Assembly: GCF_051020985.1 (NCBI RefSeq)
Contig: NC_135001.1
Coordinates: forward strand, 19,399,896-19,463,895
From: Nomia melanderi
Lineage: Eukaryota; Arthropoda; Insecta; Hymenoptera; Halictidae
Direction: 5' to 3'
Length of the DNA: 64,000 nt
In this document: positions 49,700 to 61,977 of the stretch, one piece after another
How positions within the stretch are numbered: the first letter of the stretch is position 1
How the letters are laid out: each line of letters begins with the position of its first letter
Position numbers and translations under genes: made by a program
Notes under the pieces: generated by a model
What the model saw: only the letters and a program-made list of their open reading frames with translations
The model's database searches: none
Told to the model about the DNA's origin: nothing

Positions 49700-52305
49700 A
49701 GTGAGTGCACAGATGTTGACGATCTCAGAGTGTCGCCGAATCGATAGTCTTTCAAGGAGCACGACTCACTTATATAGTCAATCCTGTGGACGAGCGCAGA
49801 AGTCGCAGTCGGATGACGTACAATTTTCATCCGAGTCCACGGCTGTTCCGAGATCGACGCAGGGTCGAAAAACGCGGTCGTACATTCCCCGAGACGATCA
49901 CCGGGATGCACTCCCGATAATACGCGCGAGGGCTGTGAATGTATGCGTCAAGTTCCCGAAGTCTCGCTCGCTGAATTCGCCGGCGGAAAGTTGCGACTGC
50001 CTCTTTAAAGGGATTTCGAGTTTTCGATTTCTCGAGTGCTCCGGATACTTGTCCGGATTTCTTAACAGAATTACGTATCACCGACGGTTCTTTCCCTCTT
50101 CCGACTTTTATTTAATTGTACCCGGATTTCCGTGAGATATCAAGGCGGATCTTCGAAGCATGTTTGCCAGAGAAGTCGAAAAGTAAGGTAAATCACAGAT
50201 GCGAGATAAATTATTCTCGTAGCTCCTTTCATTTCCTGGAAGTAGCTTCAGATTCGTCTATCCATTCTATCATTTCTACTATCTCTCTAAACGCAAGTGA
50301 ATTCCATGAACTCCCATATCAATTTCTACAACTATTAAATCTTGCTATTTCATTCTCCTCTCGACTCTCCTTTCCACGCTTCGTTTTAAAATAACAAAGA
50401 ATTACGACACCTACTGTATTCTTCTGGTATTCCGTCTGTTATTAAAACCTGTATAAGAGACATTCCACGTTTGGCTACCGAATACTCGATATTTAATCCT
50501 CTGATAGACTAACGACCTCGCCGTCGATTATCCGGAATCTCCTGAAGCTGACTCGCAGAGGAAGAAAGGCAGGCGCAAGCTCTCGCGGCCGATTCGTCTG
50601 CGTGTCGAGAACATTATCGGTAGGGAATAATAAGTGAGGCAGAAAACGGGGACGGCGACGGAAGGGGCGCAGGGCGCGACGAGAAAGGAATGGCTCCGCT
50701 CGCTCTCGATAAACCGCGTCCCACCGAAAATTTTCAAATCTTAATTGCGGGGAAATGGTGTGTAATGACGTGAAATATTGTCCGGAAAAAGATGCTGACT
50801 CTTATTACAGTCGGCCTTTGGACGGAGCCTTTTAATCCAGCGACTCCTACCTTTCAACCCCCTTTCTCTCTCTCTTCCTCTGCTCGCCGCGGGAGTCGTC
50901 CCTGACTCCACACCTCCCAGAAAACGCTGACCTGCCATTTCCACTGCCAATCTGTTACGGACGCGAGGATCCAACAGAGGGAAACACTGGGGCGTGCAAG
51001 GGCGTGCAAGGGCTGAGCAACCCCGCGTGTGTCTCTTTTTCATTTCCCTCCACTCCGTGAAAACTGCAGGCCTTTTCCTCGTTCCGGGCATTCACTCCTG
51101 GACAACGACTCTTAGATTTTATCTCTGCCTTCCCCCTGCTCGGTTTTCTTCTCTTTGCCGGACATTCAAGGGACCTGGATACGTTTGCGGTTGCGAAGAT
51201 GAGTGCTAACGTTTGGAGACTGAGAAGTTGTGTTTGAAGTTGCTGATTCATATATGCAATTTCTGAGTGGGATGAAGATAGAAATAATAATGATAAAGCA
51301 GGAGGAATGTTTTAAAAAGCATTACTATATATTAAGATAGAAATAATCGTAATGAGAATGAACTAGGAATATTGTAAAATTTGTAATTAGTATACACGTT
51401 ATACTTGCGTATTTAATTACGAGATCAGAGATCAAAGATTACTCTGCTGGTACACGGTAAACACCGCGCAACGTTCCCGGAGTAAATTACCTTATAGTTA
51501 GCGGCGACTAGACGCAAAGTTCACTCATCGTTCGTCACTGTCAACGACCCGGGGGTAGAAGAACAGGGACGAAAATCGGTCGGTCGAATAAGAATTTCCC
51601 CTGGACAGTTTCGTGCCAATTAAGAGCCACGGTCTCGTTAGGACGAAACGAACCGCGGCTTAATTTTAATCTCAAACAATAGTCGGACGTCATCCGTTCC
51701 GACCGTCTACAGTTCTGCCTTCCGTCCGATTTCATTTCTGGGTTTCCTAGAGGGGTCGTTTCGTCGTGATTTAAACAACCCCTCGGCCCTCCGCCTGTGG
51801 CAATCGAACGGGTAACCTGCACGTAAAAGAAAAAGAGTACCGGCGAACACGGGGCGAGAGTTCAACCGCGCGGAACAAAACATTCGCCGGTCTTTCGTCC
51901 CTCTTATTAAATATTTAAAGACTGCGCGGAGCTCGCGGCTTCGTTCGGCAAAATAATAAACGGTGGACCGCACAAAAGCTGACGACCGTGTCAAGTGTCC
52001 GTGGCGTTAAACCGTTCCTCTGTGACATTTGCGTTTGCATGCGCCCTGTATTGTTACCCGTGCAAGGGTTCACGGCATTTGCCTTTGTTACTTTCGCCGC
52101 TGAATACCATGTACCTTCTTATTTCTATATGAAATTTGTCTTTGTGTATAATGATCAAGACGAAACAGTGGATTCGCTAAAATTAAGGAAAGAAAAGAAC
52201 AATTACGGTACCACCGTGAAATATTTATTCCTCTAGAAACAATATTTTCACAACTCATATGTATTCCTAATCGTCAAATTTTTTATTTGTTTTTTATTTA
52301 TTTTT
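49700..52305. other. Unassigned non-coding stretch
   Basis: No gene is recognised. Parts at 49800-50130 and 50530-51150 are GC-richer with overlapping frames on both strands. A T-rich low-complexity run occupies about 52276-52312. Confidence 0.35.
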
Positions 52306-52953
52306 TTTTTCTTTACACTGGACAGGTGACTCTCAGTTACCACTTCATTCGATACATCGAAATCATAAGGTCTCATATTTATTAACCCTTTGAACTCTAG
52401 GCTCCAATATTTCACTAGTTATAATATTAAATATTCTAATGAATCTTAAAGAAACTACTCTAAAGTTTTTCGAATTTTCACACATCCAAATTTTGTACCA
52501 ACAAGGAAAATAAAAGATCGAAGAAATGTTATTGCATTTCTAATTTTCGCTAGAGTTAATCTATGTTAATACTATTATATACATATGTTAACCCTTTGAA
52601 CTCTGTAGGCTCCAATATTGCACCAGTTATAATATTAAGTATTCTAATGAATCTTAAAGGATCTAAAATTATTCAATTTCCCGCACATCCAAATTTTCTA
52701 CTAAGAAGGAAAATAAGAGATCGAAGAAATGTTATAGCATTTCTAATTTTAGGAATACTATAAAAATTAGTTGCATTACAAACCAACCTGTAGTGCTAAG
52801 GGTTAAACTTCGCGCAACGCATCGACATATAAAACAACTTCGTTTCCCAATTTGCGTATATTTCCACGTAAGTTGCTATCAAAAAATCTCGTCCAGGTCC
52901 TGCCAGAAAATCCTATCGAGTACAGCGCGCAACTTTCAACAGCAAAGGGTTAA
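52306..52953 (+). mobile_element. Family A MITE split by a family C insertion
   Basis: The left part (52306-52381) carries the decayed start and GGTGACTCTCAGTTACCAC, then CATCGAAATCATAAGGTCTC, matching the first third of family A. It stops at a TTAA. After 52806 the family A body resumes (CGCATCGACATATAAAACAA, CTTCGTTTCCCAATTTGCGT) and ends CAAAGGGTTAA at 52950-52953. Intact family A copies have a TTAA (in ATATTTAATATTG) at the corresponding place, which is the expected target for the inserted element. Confidence 0.7.
52382..52806 (+). mobile_element. Family C TTAA elements, two in tandem
   Basis: Unit 1 starts TTAACCCTTTGAACTCTAGG at 52382 and breaks off near 52555. Unit 2 (52588-52806, 219 bp) starts TTAACCCTTTGAACTCTGTA and ends GTAGTGCTAAGGGTTAA. 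Both share CTCCAATATT.CAC.AGTTATAATATT and AGATCGAAGAAATGTTAT. The pair is bounded by TTAA and sits inside a family A element. Non-coding. Confidence 0.75.
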
Positions 52954-53750
52954 TTTTCCAGCGTGTGCGTTCAGAAGTAACGGAAATCGAATATATTCGC
53001 AGAAAATCAACAAGACACGATTCAGACGTGGCCAGTAGAAATAGTCTAATCGGGATGCATGCGGATCGTGATGCGCGCAGCAGACCCGTAGAGCGTCGAG
53101 GTAACCGCGAACCTCGGGACGCAGGCGTCGAGCCCAGGAACGTTCGTCAGTCGTCGGCCGAACTTGAAACGCGCGGCTTCGCGGCCTCCTCGCCACGCGG
53201 CGCGTCACCCACGTCCGTCTCCGCGCCAAAACGCTGACACACCTGCGTACCTGGACTCGCCGCGGTGCGCCCGCCGATTCGAAAGTGACTGCTCGCGTAA
53301 TCGTTCAACCCTCTCTTCCTCTCGCTCGCTCTTTCTCTCTCTCACGCTCGCTCTCGCCCTCTCGCCGGTGTTGTGCTCGCAGCTGCGGACCAATTCCGGT
53401 GTTTCCCTCCGGTGCAGCATTTCATCCGCGCGGAAATTATTTCTCGGCCGGATGCGTATCGCTCGTGTGCACCACCGGACGACAACCCATCTATCCGCGG
53501 TAATTGACATCTCGCGTGACAGCAACGAGCTCTTTCGGAACCGTGCTCTTACCGCTGTATCATTTTCCGTATCATTCTCGGGATACCGATGATTCCGGTG
53601 GACCTCGTGGAAATTGGCTGCGCTCGGTTCAACGACGGCTCGCGGGATGATCCTTTGAAGATGACGCCGGACCGTTCGAGGAAATTGGAAATTTCGAAAT
53701 GATTTCCTTGTTCTTGGTGTGTGAAGATTGATCACTGTCATTGGATTCCT
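52954..53750. promoter_or_regulatory. CpG-dense block with CT-rich tract, promoter/5' UTR candidate
   Basis: From about 53030 to 53640 CpG density is among the highest in the window. A CT-rich tract (TCTCTCTCTCACGCTCGCTC, about 53319-53366) lies in its middle. GA/CT tracts in CpG-dense DNA often mark insect promoters and 5' leaders. Open frames lie on both strands (plus 53164-53592; minus 53205-53741) without known domains. No start site, TATA box or splice donor can be assigned with confidence. Confidence 0.3.
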
Positions 53751-55942
53751 TTTGAAGATCGGAGGATGTGACGGATGTTTCGAAGGAATCTTTATGTCGT
53801 AATGTGGATTATCGATGTAATTAACGTGCGAAACTTCGTACTTAAGAAATCTGATGGTTTACCATTATATAATAGTATATAGAGATTGTGTAAAATATAT
53901 TCGAACATTCCCGTCACAGACGTTTAGAACTCAAATTCATATTTCGGATCGAATCGTTCGTCAATCTTCCTGTCGGCACGCCAAAATGCTATCAGAAAGA
54001 AAGGGGAAATCCTGAAAGGAAATCCGAAGAAAATATTCCGATTCGTGGAAATGATGTAGCCGCCACTTGCAGAAACGTGCGCGAGCCTGTCGCAGCCGGC
54101 AGTGTTCCGAGTAACGTAAAAATCGTCGACACTGTCGAAGTCGTTGTGCGTATCTGGAAGCTTGCCTCGAAAATCTGTCTTTCTTACAGTTTATAGAGTC
54201 CCGGGGTCGATTGTCAAACCCAGTAAATTTCCACGTCCGTCCTGAACCCGGAACAACGGCCGCGCGTATACCCCGCGAATTTCATTTCCAATGGAATTTT
54301 ATAGCTCTCGCGATCCATTTGCCTTTCCGATCCATCGACCAGTCGTCGCGTTACAAAATATATTCGACGCGTTCCCCCGGAAATAGGAGCACTCGTCGCG
54401 TCGCGACGATCCCGACCGCCATCGGAACCAATCTTACCATTTCTTTGATATTCCGACGAACGCAAATTACATTGCAGCGCGCGCGTCTCGCCCGATCATC
54501 GGAGCCCCGCCTCGCCCGCCCGCCCGCCGCGGATGAATTTATTCCCGTAATTACGGGCTAATTGTCTCATCTCTCCGGGCGTGCCCTCCCATACACCGTT
54601 AAACTGAAATCCATCTGACCATAATTATCTTAGAATTGCCGTCGAACTTGCGTCGCGCGCCGCAAACTTTCTAACGAGCGCGTCTCGCTGGATCCTCGTT
54701 AGCATCTCGCGCGGGGGTGCCGCCACAATTTTCGATCGGGCTGGGTTATCGCGGGTCTAACAATTTGTACGGATTGCTTTGAAACACTGTTAACGCATCG
54801 TCGAGCCACAATCCGGCCTGTAAAAGTAAAACGATTGAAATAAAAGGATTTCGGAACTTCGGTGACTCTAGTGTCTAATTATCTTCTGCATTACAAACTG
54901 AATTTAGATTTCCACTTGGATTACAAATTTCAACATTTCGTAGTACCCATTGCAGTTCTGAATTAGTAGCACATTGTTAAATAGAGAACAGTGTCAGTAG
55001 CTTTAATTCCAAGTAGAAACAACGAGCAATAATCAGACACACGAACTTTTCCCATTTGTATATTATCGTATATCCTTAATTTACTTCTACATGCAAAATC
55101 ACTTGCCCCTTCATTACATCACTCGTTTCTAAGCACTCTGTACATTCGCGTCGTTATGTTCCCATTATTGCAAGACGTTGCTTACGAATACGGCCCCCAA
55201 TTAATATCCATCGTCGAACGAAATTCACAGCTGCCGGGCGCTTTGTTTTATGAACGCTAATAAATCGGATCCGATTGAAACTTCTTCGAACTGGAAATAC
55301 TGGTTTACGTTCCGCGAAGACATTGGACAGTGTGCAAATACAGTTCGCCCTGTGAAGCAAGCTGCGGTGCACGGAATGGACTAACGAAAGGAAGAGTAAT
55401 ACTAGCTCGGCGCGCGGGCCACGATTTCGTCGAGCGATAAAGGGTAAGGAATTATTCTGCCAGTCATCGGGTAGCCCGCCGCGGAACGTGTTTTGCATCG
55501 TCCATCAGAGTGTCCGTTCACGAAGCGGATCCGTGAATTTTTTTCACCTTGAACCGGGAAAAAGGCGCCGCGCGTTCGAGCACGCCCTCGAACGGCCGGA
55601 AAAAAATTCGAGGGTTCGCTCTTTTTTTCTCGGAAAAGAAATTAATCCTCGAACCGTAATTAGCCACGGAGCACCCTCCCTAGGCGCGTTCCCGGCTACT
55701 TTATCGCGCCGCTTACTCCGCTAGTTACCTCGTTCGAGCATTATGACACTGCAATTACATGGAGAGCAAACTTTGCGCCGCAAATTACGACACCGCTGGA
55801 ACACATGAGACAACTCGGATATCGTAGCGCTTTCTGAAGATAATGACTTAAAACGATCGCGTCGACTAACTCCCGGATGCGTTCGATTATGTACGTGCTA
55901 CTCGCTTCAGCTAGGATCTGTTAATTAGAGGTGTTAATAGGA
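53751..55942. other. Unassigned; CpG/TAAT-rich 54230-54770
   Basis: The 54230-54770 block is CpG-dense with AT-rich cores (CGTAATTACGGGCTAATTG). The 54880-55130 part is AT-rich and G-poor. No gene is recognised. Confidence 0.3.
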
Positions 55943-56166
55943 TTAACGCTTTGCGCTCGGGAGGTGAGTCTCTGTCACTACTTGATTTGACACAGTAAAA
56001 CTGTAGTATCTGATGTTTAACGTTGAACTTTGTATAATGCCTCGATGCGTGAAATATTGGAATAAAATAGCATTGTTCCTTAATACTGGTCTTAATGTAC
56101 ATCGTCTTCGCCTCGTGAAGAAGTGTTAAATATTTCTAGTAAGAAACTTCCGAGTGCAAAGGATTC
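55943..56166 (+). mobile_element. Family A MITE, right TTAA lost
   Basis: It starts TTAACGCTTTGCGCTCGGGAGG, follows the family A body (ACAGTAAAACTGTAGTATC, TTTGTATAATGCCTCGATG, AATATTTCTAGTAAGAAACT) and ends CTTCCGAGTGCAAAGGATTCA. The closing GGTTAA has become GATTCA. Confidence 0.7.
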
Positions 56167-57426
56167 ATGTGGAATTTAAGTGCGTTAAGCTTCTGTGATC
56201 ATTTGTGACAGTGTTTTTATCGAGCCGTTGATATTCACTCTATTAGTGTCCATTGTTTCGCGACTATCTAAAAAGATTATCTACACATTTCAATCAGTAA
56301 AAGCTCACAGGCGTTTAAAATTAATGCCCAGAAATCTTTGTATACTCCTCTGAAATTGCTCGCCGCAAAATTTGTGAATTCAAAACGAACGGACGTTATT
56401 TTCAAGCGTTAACACGTTCGATATTCTAGAAACGGGTTTCATCGCGATGGTTTCAGGTCGTTCAGCGGGAAGCGAATTTATTCGCAACGATAAGTGCGCG
56501 TCATCGGCTTGTCGATAGATGAGTTAAAAGCGTATCGAGTGGCCGCAAATAAAGCGGAGAGAGCCAACTTATTGCGGATTCCGAGCCGATGGTATCAGAG
56601 CCGATATCTTATTCCGCCAGGGTTGATCATTGTTGGCCGATATCCGAATTCCCGATTTATTTCCGCCCGCTCTTTCTCGTAATGGAGAGCCATTTATCTC
56701 GCGCCGCGTCTCGGCTGTAGCAACCGATCCGACCGTAATCGATGCCATCTGTCATTATCGCGCGTTAACCGCGGCCTCGGTAAATCAACGGATAAAATAT
56801 TAACGATCACCGGTGTAGTATCCTCGCCGCGCCGAGTCCACGGAACACGGCCGGGATTCGATGAAACGGAACTGTTCCTGAAGTATTCAGCGCCGTCGCC
56901 GTGGCGCCGTTATTACTGTCAATTCCGTATTTACGAAGTCAGCGAAATTCGATTCCGTCGGATCCCGTCGACGCTCGGTGCCGTACGCCGAACAGAGACT
57001 CCGCTCTTCAATCCTTTCCGCGCTGATTAAATATTTTCGAACTTGCCCGTGTGTAACGTGTAAGCTCCATTAGCAACCCGGGCCCCGAAATGTCCGTCGA
57101 ATCGGCGAAATGTATCGTTAAATTTTCAAACCGACCTGGAATTCGAAAGACGCATAAAAGCGTACAACTTTGATGCTCGCCTCCAGTGAATGACGACACG
57201 AGCGTCAGAGGAAGAGCGGCACATATTTCATTCCGAATTACGTATTTACTGCTATCCGCCATTTTTTGCCGCGCGAGTTCCGTGTCGCGAGTATTGTGCG
57301 GCTTCCGGAACCGGAGGTCCCGCTGCCCGGGGAATAAAATGCGTTATGCAATGTTCGGTACATGCTTCGGCCGTTCTACACGGCGTCACGGTTTTCTTTC
57401 TGTTCTCTATATTGTTGACATCCATA
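56167..57426. other. Unassigned; CpG-rich 56450-57000
   Basis: CpG-dense sequence with scattered TAAT cores. Frames are short and no domain is seen. Confidence 0.3.
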
Positions 57427-57427
57427 C

Positions 57428-57448
57428 ACACACACATACACACACAGT
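57428..57448. repeat. (CA)n microsatellite
   Basis: About ten CA units with one interrupting TA. Confidence 0.9.
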
Positions 57449-58364
57449 GCGGTCGTTGAATATCTTTCTTGCTTCGACCGAGCTTTGCATGCGGTCGTAT
57501 CCAGTTATTTGCCGCGCATTCGACCTCCGCGATTTTGCGCGCGAGTTAAAAAGCCCGGTACCATTTGCCCGGACATGATTTAGCTTCCTCTCCCGGGGAT
57601 CAGGCCGGGCTCCCGTGTTCTTCCGTCACTCGGGAACGAAAATAATGGACGTTTCGCGGAGCGATTAGAGGGGAAGATCGTCCCCTTTTTCCGGGGCGGA
57701 ACAAACAAAACCCGCTCGCTGAACGTAGACGTGGTTTTGCAGCCGGGGACCGCCGTTCGCTTGGCCAGAATAATTGTACAAACAACCGGGATCTTCCAGG
57801 CATTTACGGAAACGAAATTAATTTTGTTTGGTGAGCCGATTGTTAGGTATTGGCAAACTTTTTCACAATAGTCTCCTCGGACTCGTTACTGCTGTTTTGA
57901 AGTTGCTGAATAAGTATGTCGATTACTTATCCCTTTGGCATCTGAAGACGCTTCGAAGTGCCATTTTCATGAAACACTTGAATTCGGAAGCTTATCGTTA
58001 GACATATGTGGTATCAATGGTACTTTAAATACGTTTTATTTTTGAAAAACACAGGAATAGATGATTGAATAAAATACAAATAAATAGAAACAATATAGCT
58101 CGCAGTGTACAGGTCTTTTCTCTTCTCAAGTCAACTCTCCTGAAATCTCTCGCCATCACTTAAAAACCATTTTCTCCCACAAGCATTCTTCTTACTCACA
58201 CTTCCAACAAATTCTCAAACACACCCCACTCTCACCACCATGCACTCAACATCCTCGCTTACGCATCTTTCGGAAAAACCCCACCAACCCTTGGGCCTAG
58301 TCTCCATGAGTCCCTTTCTCTTTTGTGGCCCTCGAAACACTCGCTGTCCCACTGTCTTAAAACT
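57449..58364. other. Unassigned; pyrimidine-rich, G-poor 58100-58350
   Basis: After AATAAA-like runs at 58060-58090 the plus strand becomes strongly C-rich and G-poor for about 250 bp (for example CACACCCCACTCTCACCACC). No gene or known repeat is recognised. Confidence 0.35.
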
Positions 58365-58540
58365 ACGATACTACAAATATTCGGCATTTTCTGACGAAGT
58401 ATAGACAGCATTCTTTGAAAGTAACGAGAAAAGTTATTTTATTTGAATATTTCTCATGACGATGCAATATAGGAAGCTTGATATCGTACATAAGACTATA
58501 ATTTTGCAAGATTAAATCTATCGAGTGCAAAGAGTTGAAA
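58365..58540 (-). mobile_element. Family A MITE remnant
   Basis: In reverse orientation it shares GCATTTTCTGACGA, TTTGAATATTTCTCATGACG and the terminal TCGAGTGCAAAGAGTTGAA with family A. One end and both TTAA sites are lost. Confidence 0.55.
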
Positions 58541-60674
58541 TATAAATCACTCAAACGTAAATAAGCATGTGTTACTCGAACAGTCCGCAGATATCGAGAA
58601 TAGAGATAGCAGTACAAATCGAGAATAGCATAATCCAGGATACGAAACGAACGAATAAAATTTTATACTGTTTCATTTTATTTCCGATTTGCCAGATATA
58701 TAATATTCATCCAGGGAGTAAAACATTTTCGAATCCTCATCTGCAGTTTTCTCGAGTGTCTTCAGAGTGTCGCGTTATGTATGAATTTTCTTTTTATTTT
58801 GAATCGAATTTCCTCTGAAAACTGTGAGAACGCGTAGCTGTTTGTAGTGAAATCGCAAATTGAGACGAATCCGATATTCTTGGGGGGCGGTGGGTATAGA
58901 GTTATCCTCGAGCGGAATTAACGTGCGGAGACAAATTACGATCAAGAATGGGGGGTCGAGGGTCGCGCGGGCTGACGCGATTTTTCACGTTATCTCATCG
59001 GGGCGGGTTCTATTAAGAACTTGTCACTCGGAAGAATCTTGAATGCATCGTCAGGACTCCCCGCAGTTAGGTATTACTCGAGCCATCCGTGGATTAATGA
59101 AACGGCCGGGAGAACTGTTCCCCGTGGAACTTGTCTGAGCGGCGAAAGTTTACCGCCTTCTGCGGTCCCATCCCTCCAGGAACTTATAGAATAGAAATCC
59201 GGTCACGTAAAGGGCATCAGACGGGCATTATTAAATTGCACCGCGCGAAATTATGTATTTCGTGATCCTTTCACGGCGGCGGCTCCGCCGGCGGAATGCA
59301 GTTGACAGGGCGCAACGATTTTTCACTCGGAAAAATCGCTTGTACGTTCCTTCAATGTACGCCGAAGTCGAATCGCAGTCGCGTGTTTATTCCCGCTGAA
59401 ATTGCCCGTTGATAAGTTGCAACGGGGCCACTTTTGCTTGCAACCTACTAATTTATTCTTTTTTTTTCGTTTATTAAAACTAAATTACGTGTAATTTTCT
59501 CTCTGATTGCCCATCGTGTAAAATACTCTCGATAATCTGCGAAATAATCACGGGGTTCGCGTAATTTTAATAAAATCGTCATAAACCTGACAATTCTAAC
59601 GAGCACGTAAAAACGTAGGAAAACACTGGTAAAGGCTTTTCCAAAGGCATTATCCGATAGCTACAAAACACTTAATGCGACCGACAAAATAATGAAGGAA
59701 AAAAGGAAGCAAGCGGGTATATGAATATCCTCGATTTAATAAAGAAAGTTGACCCGCAAGGGACATTCAATTACTTTCCCCGAAACGCGCCACGGTGAAA
59801 CGGCGACGACACCGCGCGACTCGCGGAAAAGGCCAGAAACCCGAAAGCCACGAACAAAAGGAGAAACATTTACGGTTGAAAAAGGACGAAATAAGAAGCG
59901 GCGTCCGTCCCAGGCGTCGGCGCCGTGTTCTCGCTCAAATCGGTCCGTTGGAACGCGAAAGAACGAGCCGCGCGAAGGAAGAGCGTCCAGGAAAAGCTCG
60001 AAGGAAGCGGATTCAGCCCGGGGAAAATTTGAATAAAACCGGGAGAGAGGGTGTAGAATTTCCCTATCTCGCTCTATCGCGTCGAGCCGAACCCCCTCCC
60101 CTCGCTTTTCCTGTCCCTTCTCGCCCTCGAGTCTCTCCGGTCCCCGCAGCACGAGAAGTAATGCAAGTTCCGCGCTGGAAACTCGTAAAAAGCCGTGGCT
60201 AGCTGAAGCCACCGGCTATCTCCGCGACATCCCGACATCTGCGGTCCGAATAGGGCTGGCCGCCTCTTCTCGCCCTCTCCATCCACTTGGAATTCAACTA
60301 TTCCGGCCAACAGACTTCCGCCTTTCCCTTGTCCACCCGCGCCGCCCGACCGACGCACAATGTGTTCCGGGCTCGCAGAACGAGGTTTTCCTTGGACCCA
60401 GCGCCGATTCCTCTCGAAAAACTGACGGGACAGTTGGCGTCGTCTCGCAGTTTCCGCATGCCAATCGACGCGACAACGGTTCGTTATTACGAAATTTTCT
60501 GTTGGCAATATCGCGCCGTGTTTCTTCGATTTATGCGAACGCCGATCGAGAGAATGGTTTATACATTTTCCAGGACTCGCGATCGCGCTGGATTCAATTA
60601 CCGCTCTCGTTTATTGTTGTTTCGCTCGGCGCGGTGTATAAATATTAACAATGGGAGATAAAGATTCAGGAGTT
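58541..60674. other. Unassigned; GC/purine-rich 59740-60500
   Basis: At 59740-60210 plus-strand frames (59749-60036, 59795-60202) oppose a minus-strand frame of 158 codons (59736-60212). The sequence is purine-rich and poor in stops. No known domain, so these are treated as chance frames. Confidence 0.3.
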
Positions 60675-60686
60675 GGGGGGGGGGGG
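60675..60686 (+). repeat. Poly-G run (12 G)
   Basis: A twelve-base G homopolymer followed by CGG, a common site of sequencing length error and replication slippage. Confidence 0.85.
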
Positions 60687-61541
60687 CGGTCGAAAGCAAC
60701 CGTCTCGCGTTGAAATCTTTTTCAATCGCCGGGTCCAACGGGAAGTAATGTATTCCGAATATGTTAACTCCGTTATGTAAAAGCAAAGGCTTCCATTTGA
60801 ATAAACCCTTCGCTCGCGGGGACCGGGTGAATAAAGTAATTTCGAGAATTTCGACGACGTCGTTACAGTTGATTTAACGCTCCGTTTCGCGGGTCAAGCA
60901 CGCGATTACGAGCCCCGAGCCGCGGGAGCCGGGGCCGCGGCGGTTGCATACGCGGACTTGAAAATAGGATTGCAGCTATTAGGTTCGTAAGATTCCGCAC
61001 GGGCACAGCGGGGAAAGAGTTTCCCTTGTATTTTCTATTTGCGCGCGGAGGGTCGTAGTCGTAAGGAAAAGGCCGCGCGTCGGTTCACCGCGGCCCCGGT
61101 TATCGTTTCCTCGAAATGGCCCAGCCTCGTTTATCCGATACACGGCCAAGAGGAATATTCTGTTCCCCGCCGATGTCTTTCATGAACTTCCCGCGGAAAG
61201 GTTTCTGAAATCTTTAGGGTCGTGTAACGGGAACCTCCGCCATGAAGCAAATGGAGTCGAATGAGCAATTCATCCTGGCCGCTCGGAAATAGTCCCTGCT
61301 GTAGATAGGGGTCTATACGCGTGGAGTCGAGTATTATTATTCGATGTTACGCTGGAATTGAGGGGTCCATCTGTCTATCTTCCTGTTAATTTGAACAGTA
61401 GAGGAACGTTCGACACTTCGACCGTGTCACTGCTGACCGTCGGGTTTCAGTGATATAGTTGAGTATAACTTTGGCGCTACTAATGATGTGGATTTGTTGA
61501 AATCAAGAGATTGAGTGTTTTGAGAAAGGTGTTTCGTATCT
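60687..61541. other. Unassigned; CpG/TAAT block 60840-61200
   Basis: CpG-dense sequence with no open frame of note. No gene is seen. Confidence 0.3.
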
Positions 61542-61766
61542 TTAACACTAGAACTGCCGTACCAGTCAAAATGACTGGTGTCGATTTTCCTGTTTAGCAA
61601 TTATTGATATCTTCGAAGCATTGAGTATTCGAAATGATTTTGAAAATAAATAGCTTCATTTGAGTACTCTAATGAATGTCTGAAGAAACTGAAAATAATC
61701 CATTGTTACAATTTTTATAGGAATTGCATATCAATCGTATTAAATGCTTGGTAGTTCTAGTGTTGA
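61542..61766 (+). mobile_element. Family B MITE (225 bp)
   Basis: It starts TTAACACTAGAACTGCCG and ends GGTAGTTCTAGTGTTGA. The perfect inverted repeat ACCAGTCA-AAA-TGACTGGT is at 61561-61579. It aligns with 994-1210 along its full length. The right TTAA has become TTGA. Confidence 0.8.
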
Positions 61767-61977
61767 ACAGTGCAATCGAATCGCATTGGGAAGCTTTCGC
61801 ATTGACAGTAAAGAAATAAAAATGCTTAAATTTTAATGTTAAAATGTAAAACGAAATTTTCAAATTTTACTCTCGTAAATAAGGAATGACAAGTTTTATT
61901 TGTAACGTACCAAATGTAGACGGAATCTTGTTTCGATCGCATTCATATTTTATCGAGTCACATGCGTATCAGTGGCT

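Noticed and set aside
53164..53741. Coding exon in the CpG-dense block
   Set aside because: Frames are open on both strands and no domain is recognisable. Composition explains them as well as coding does.
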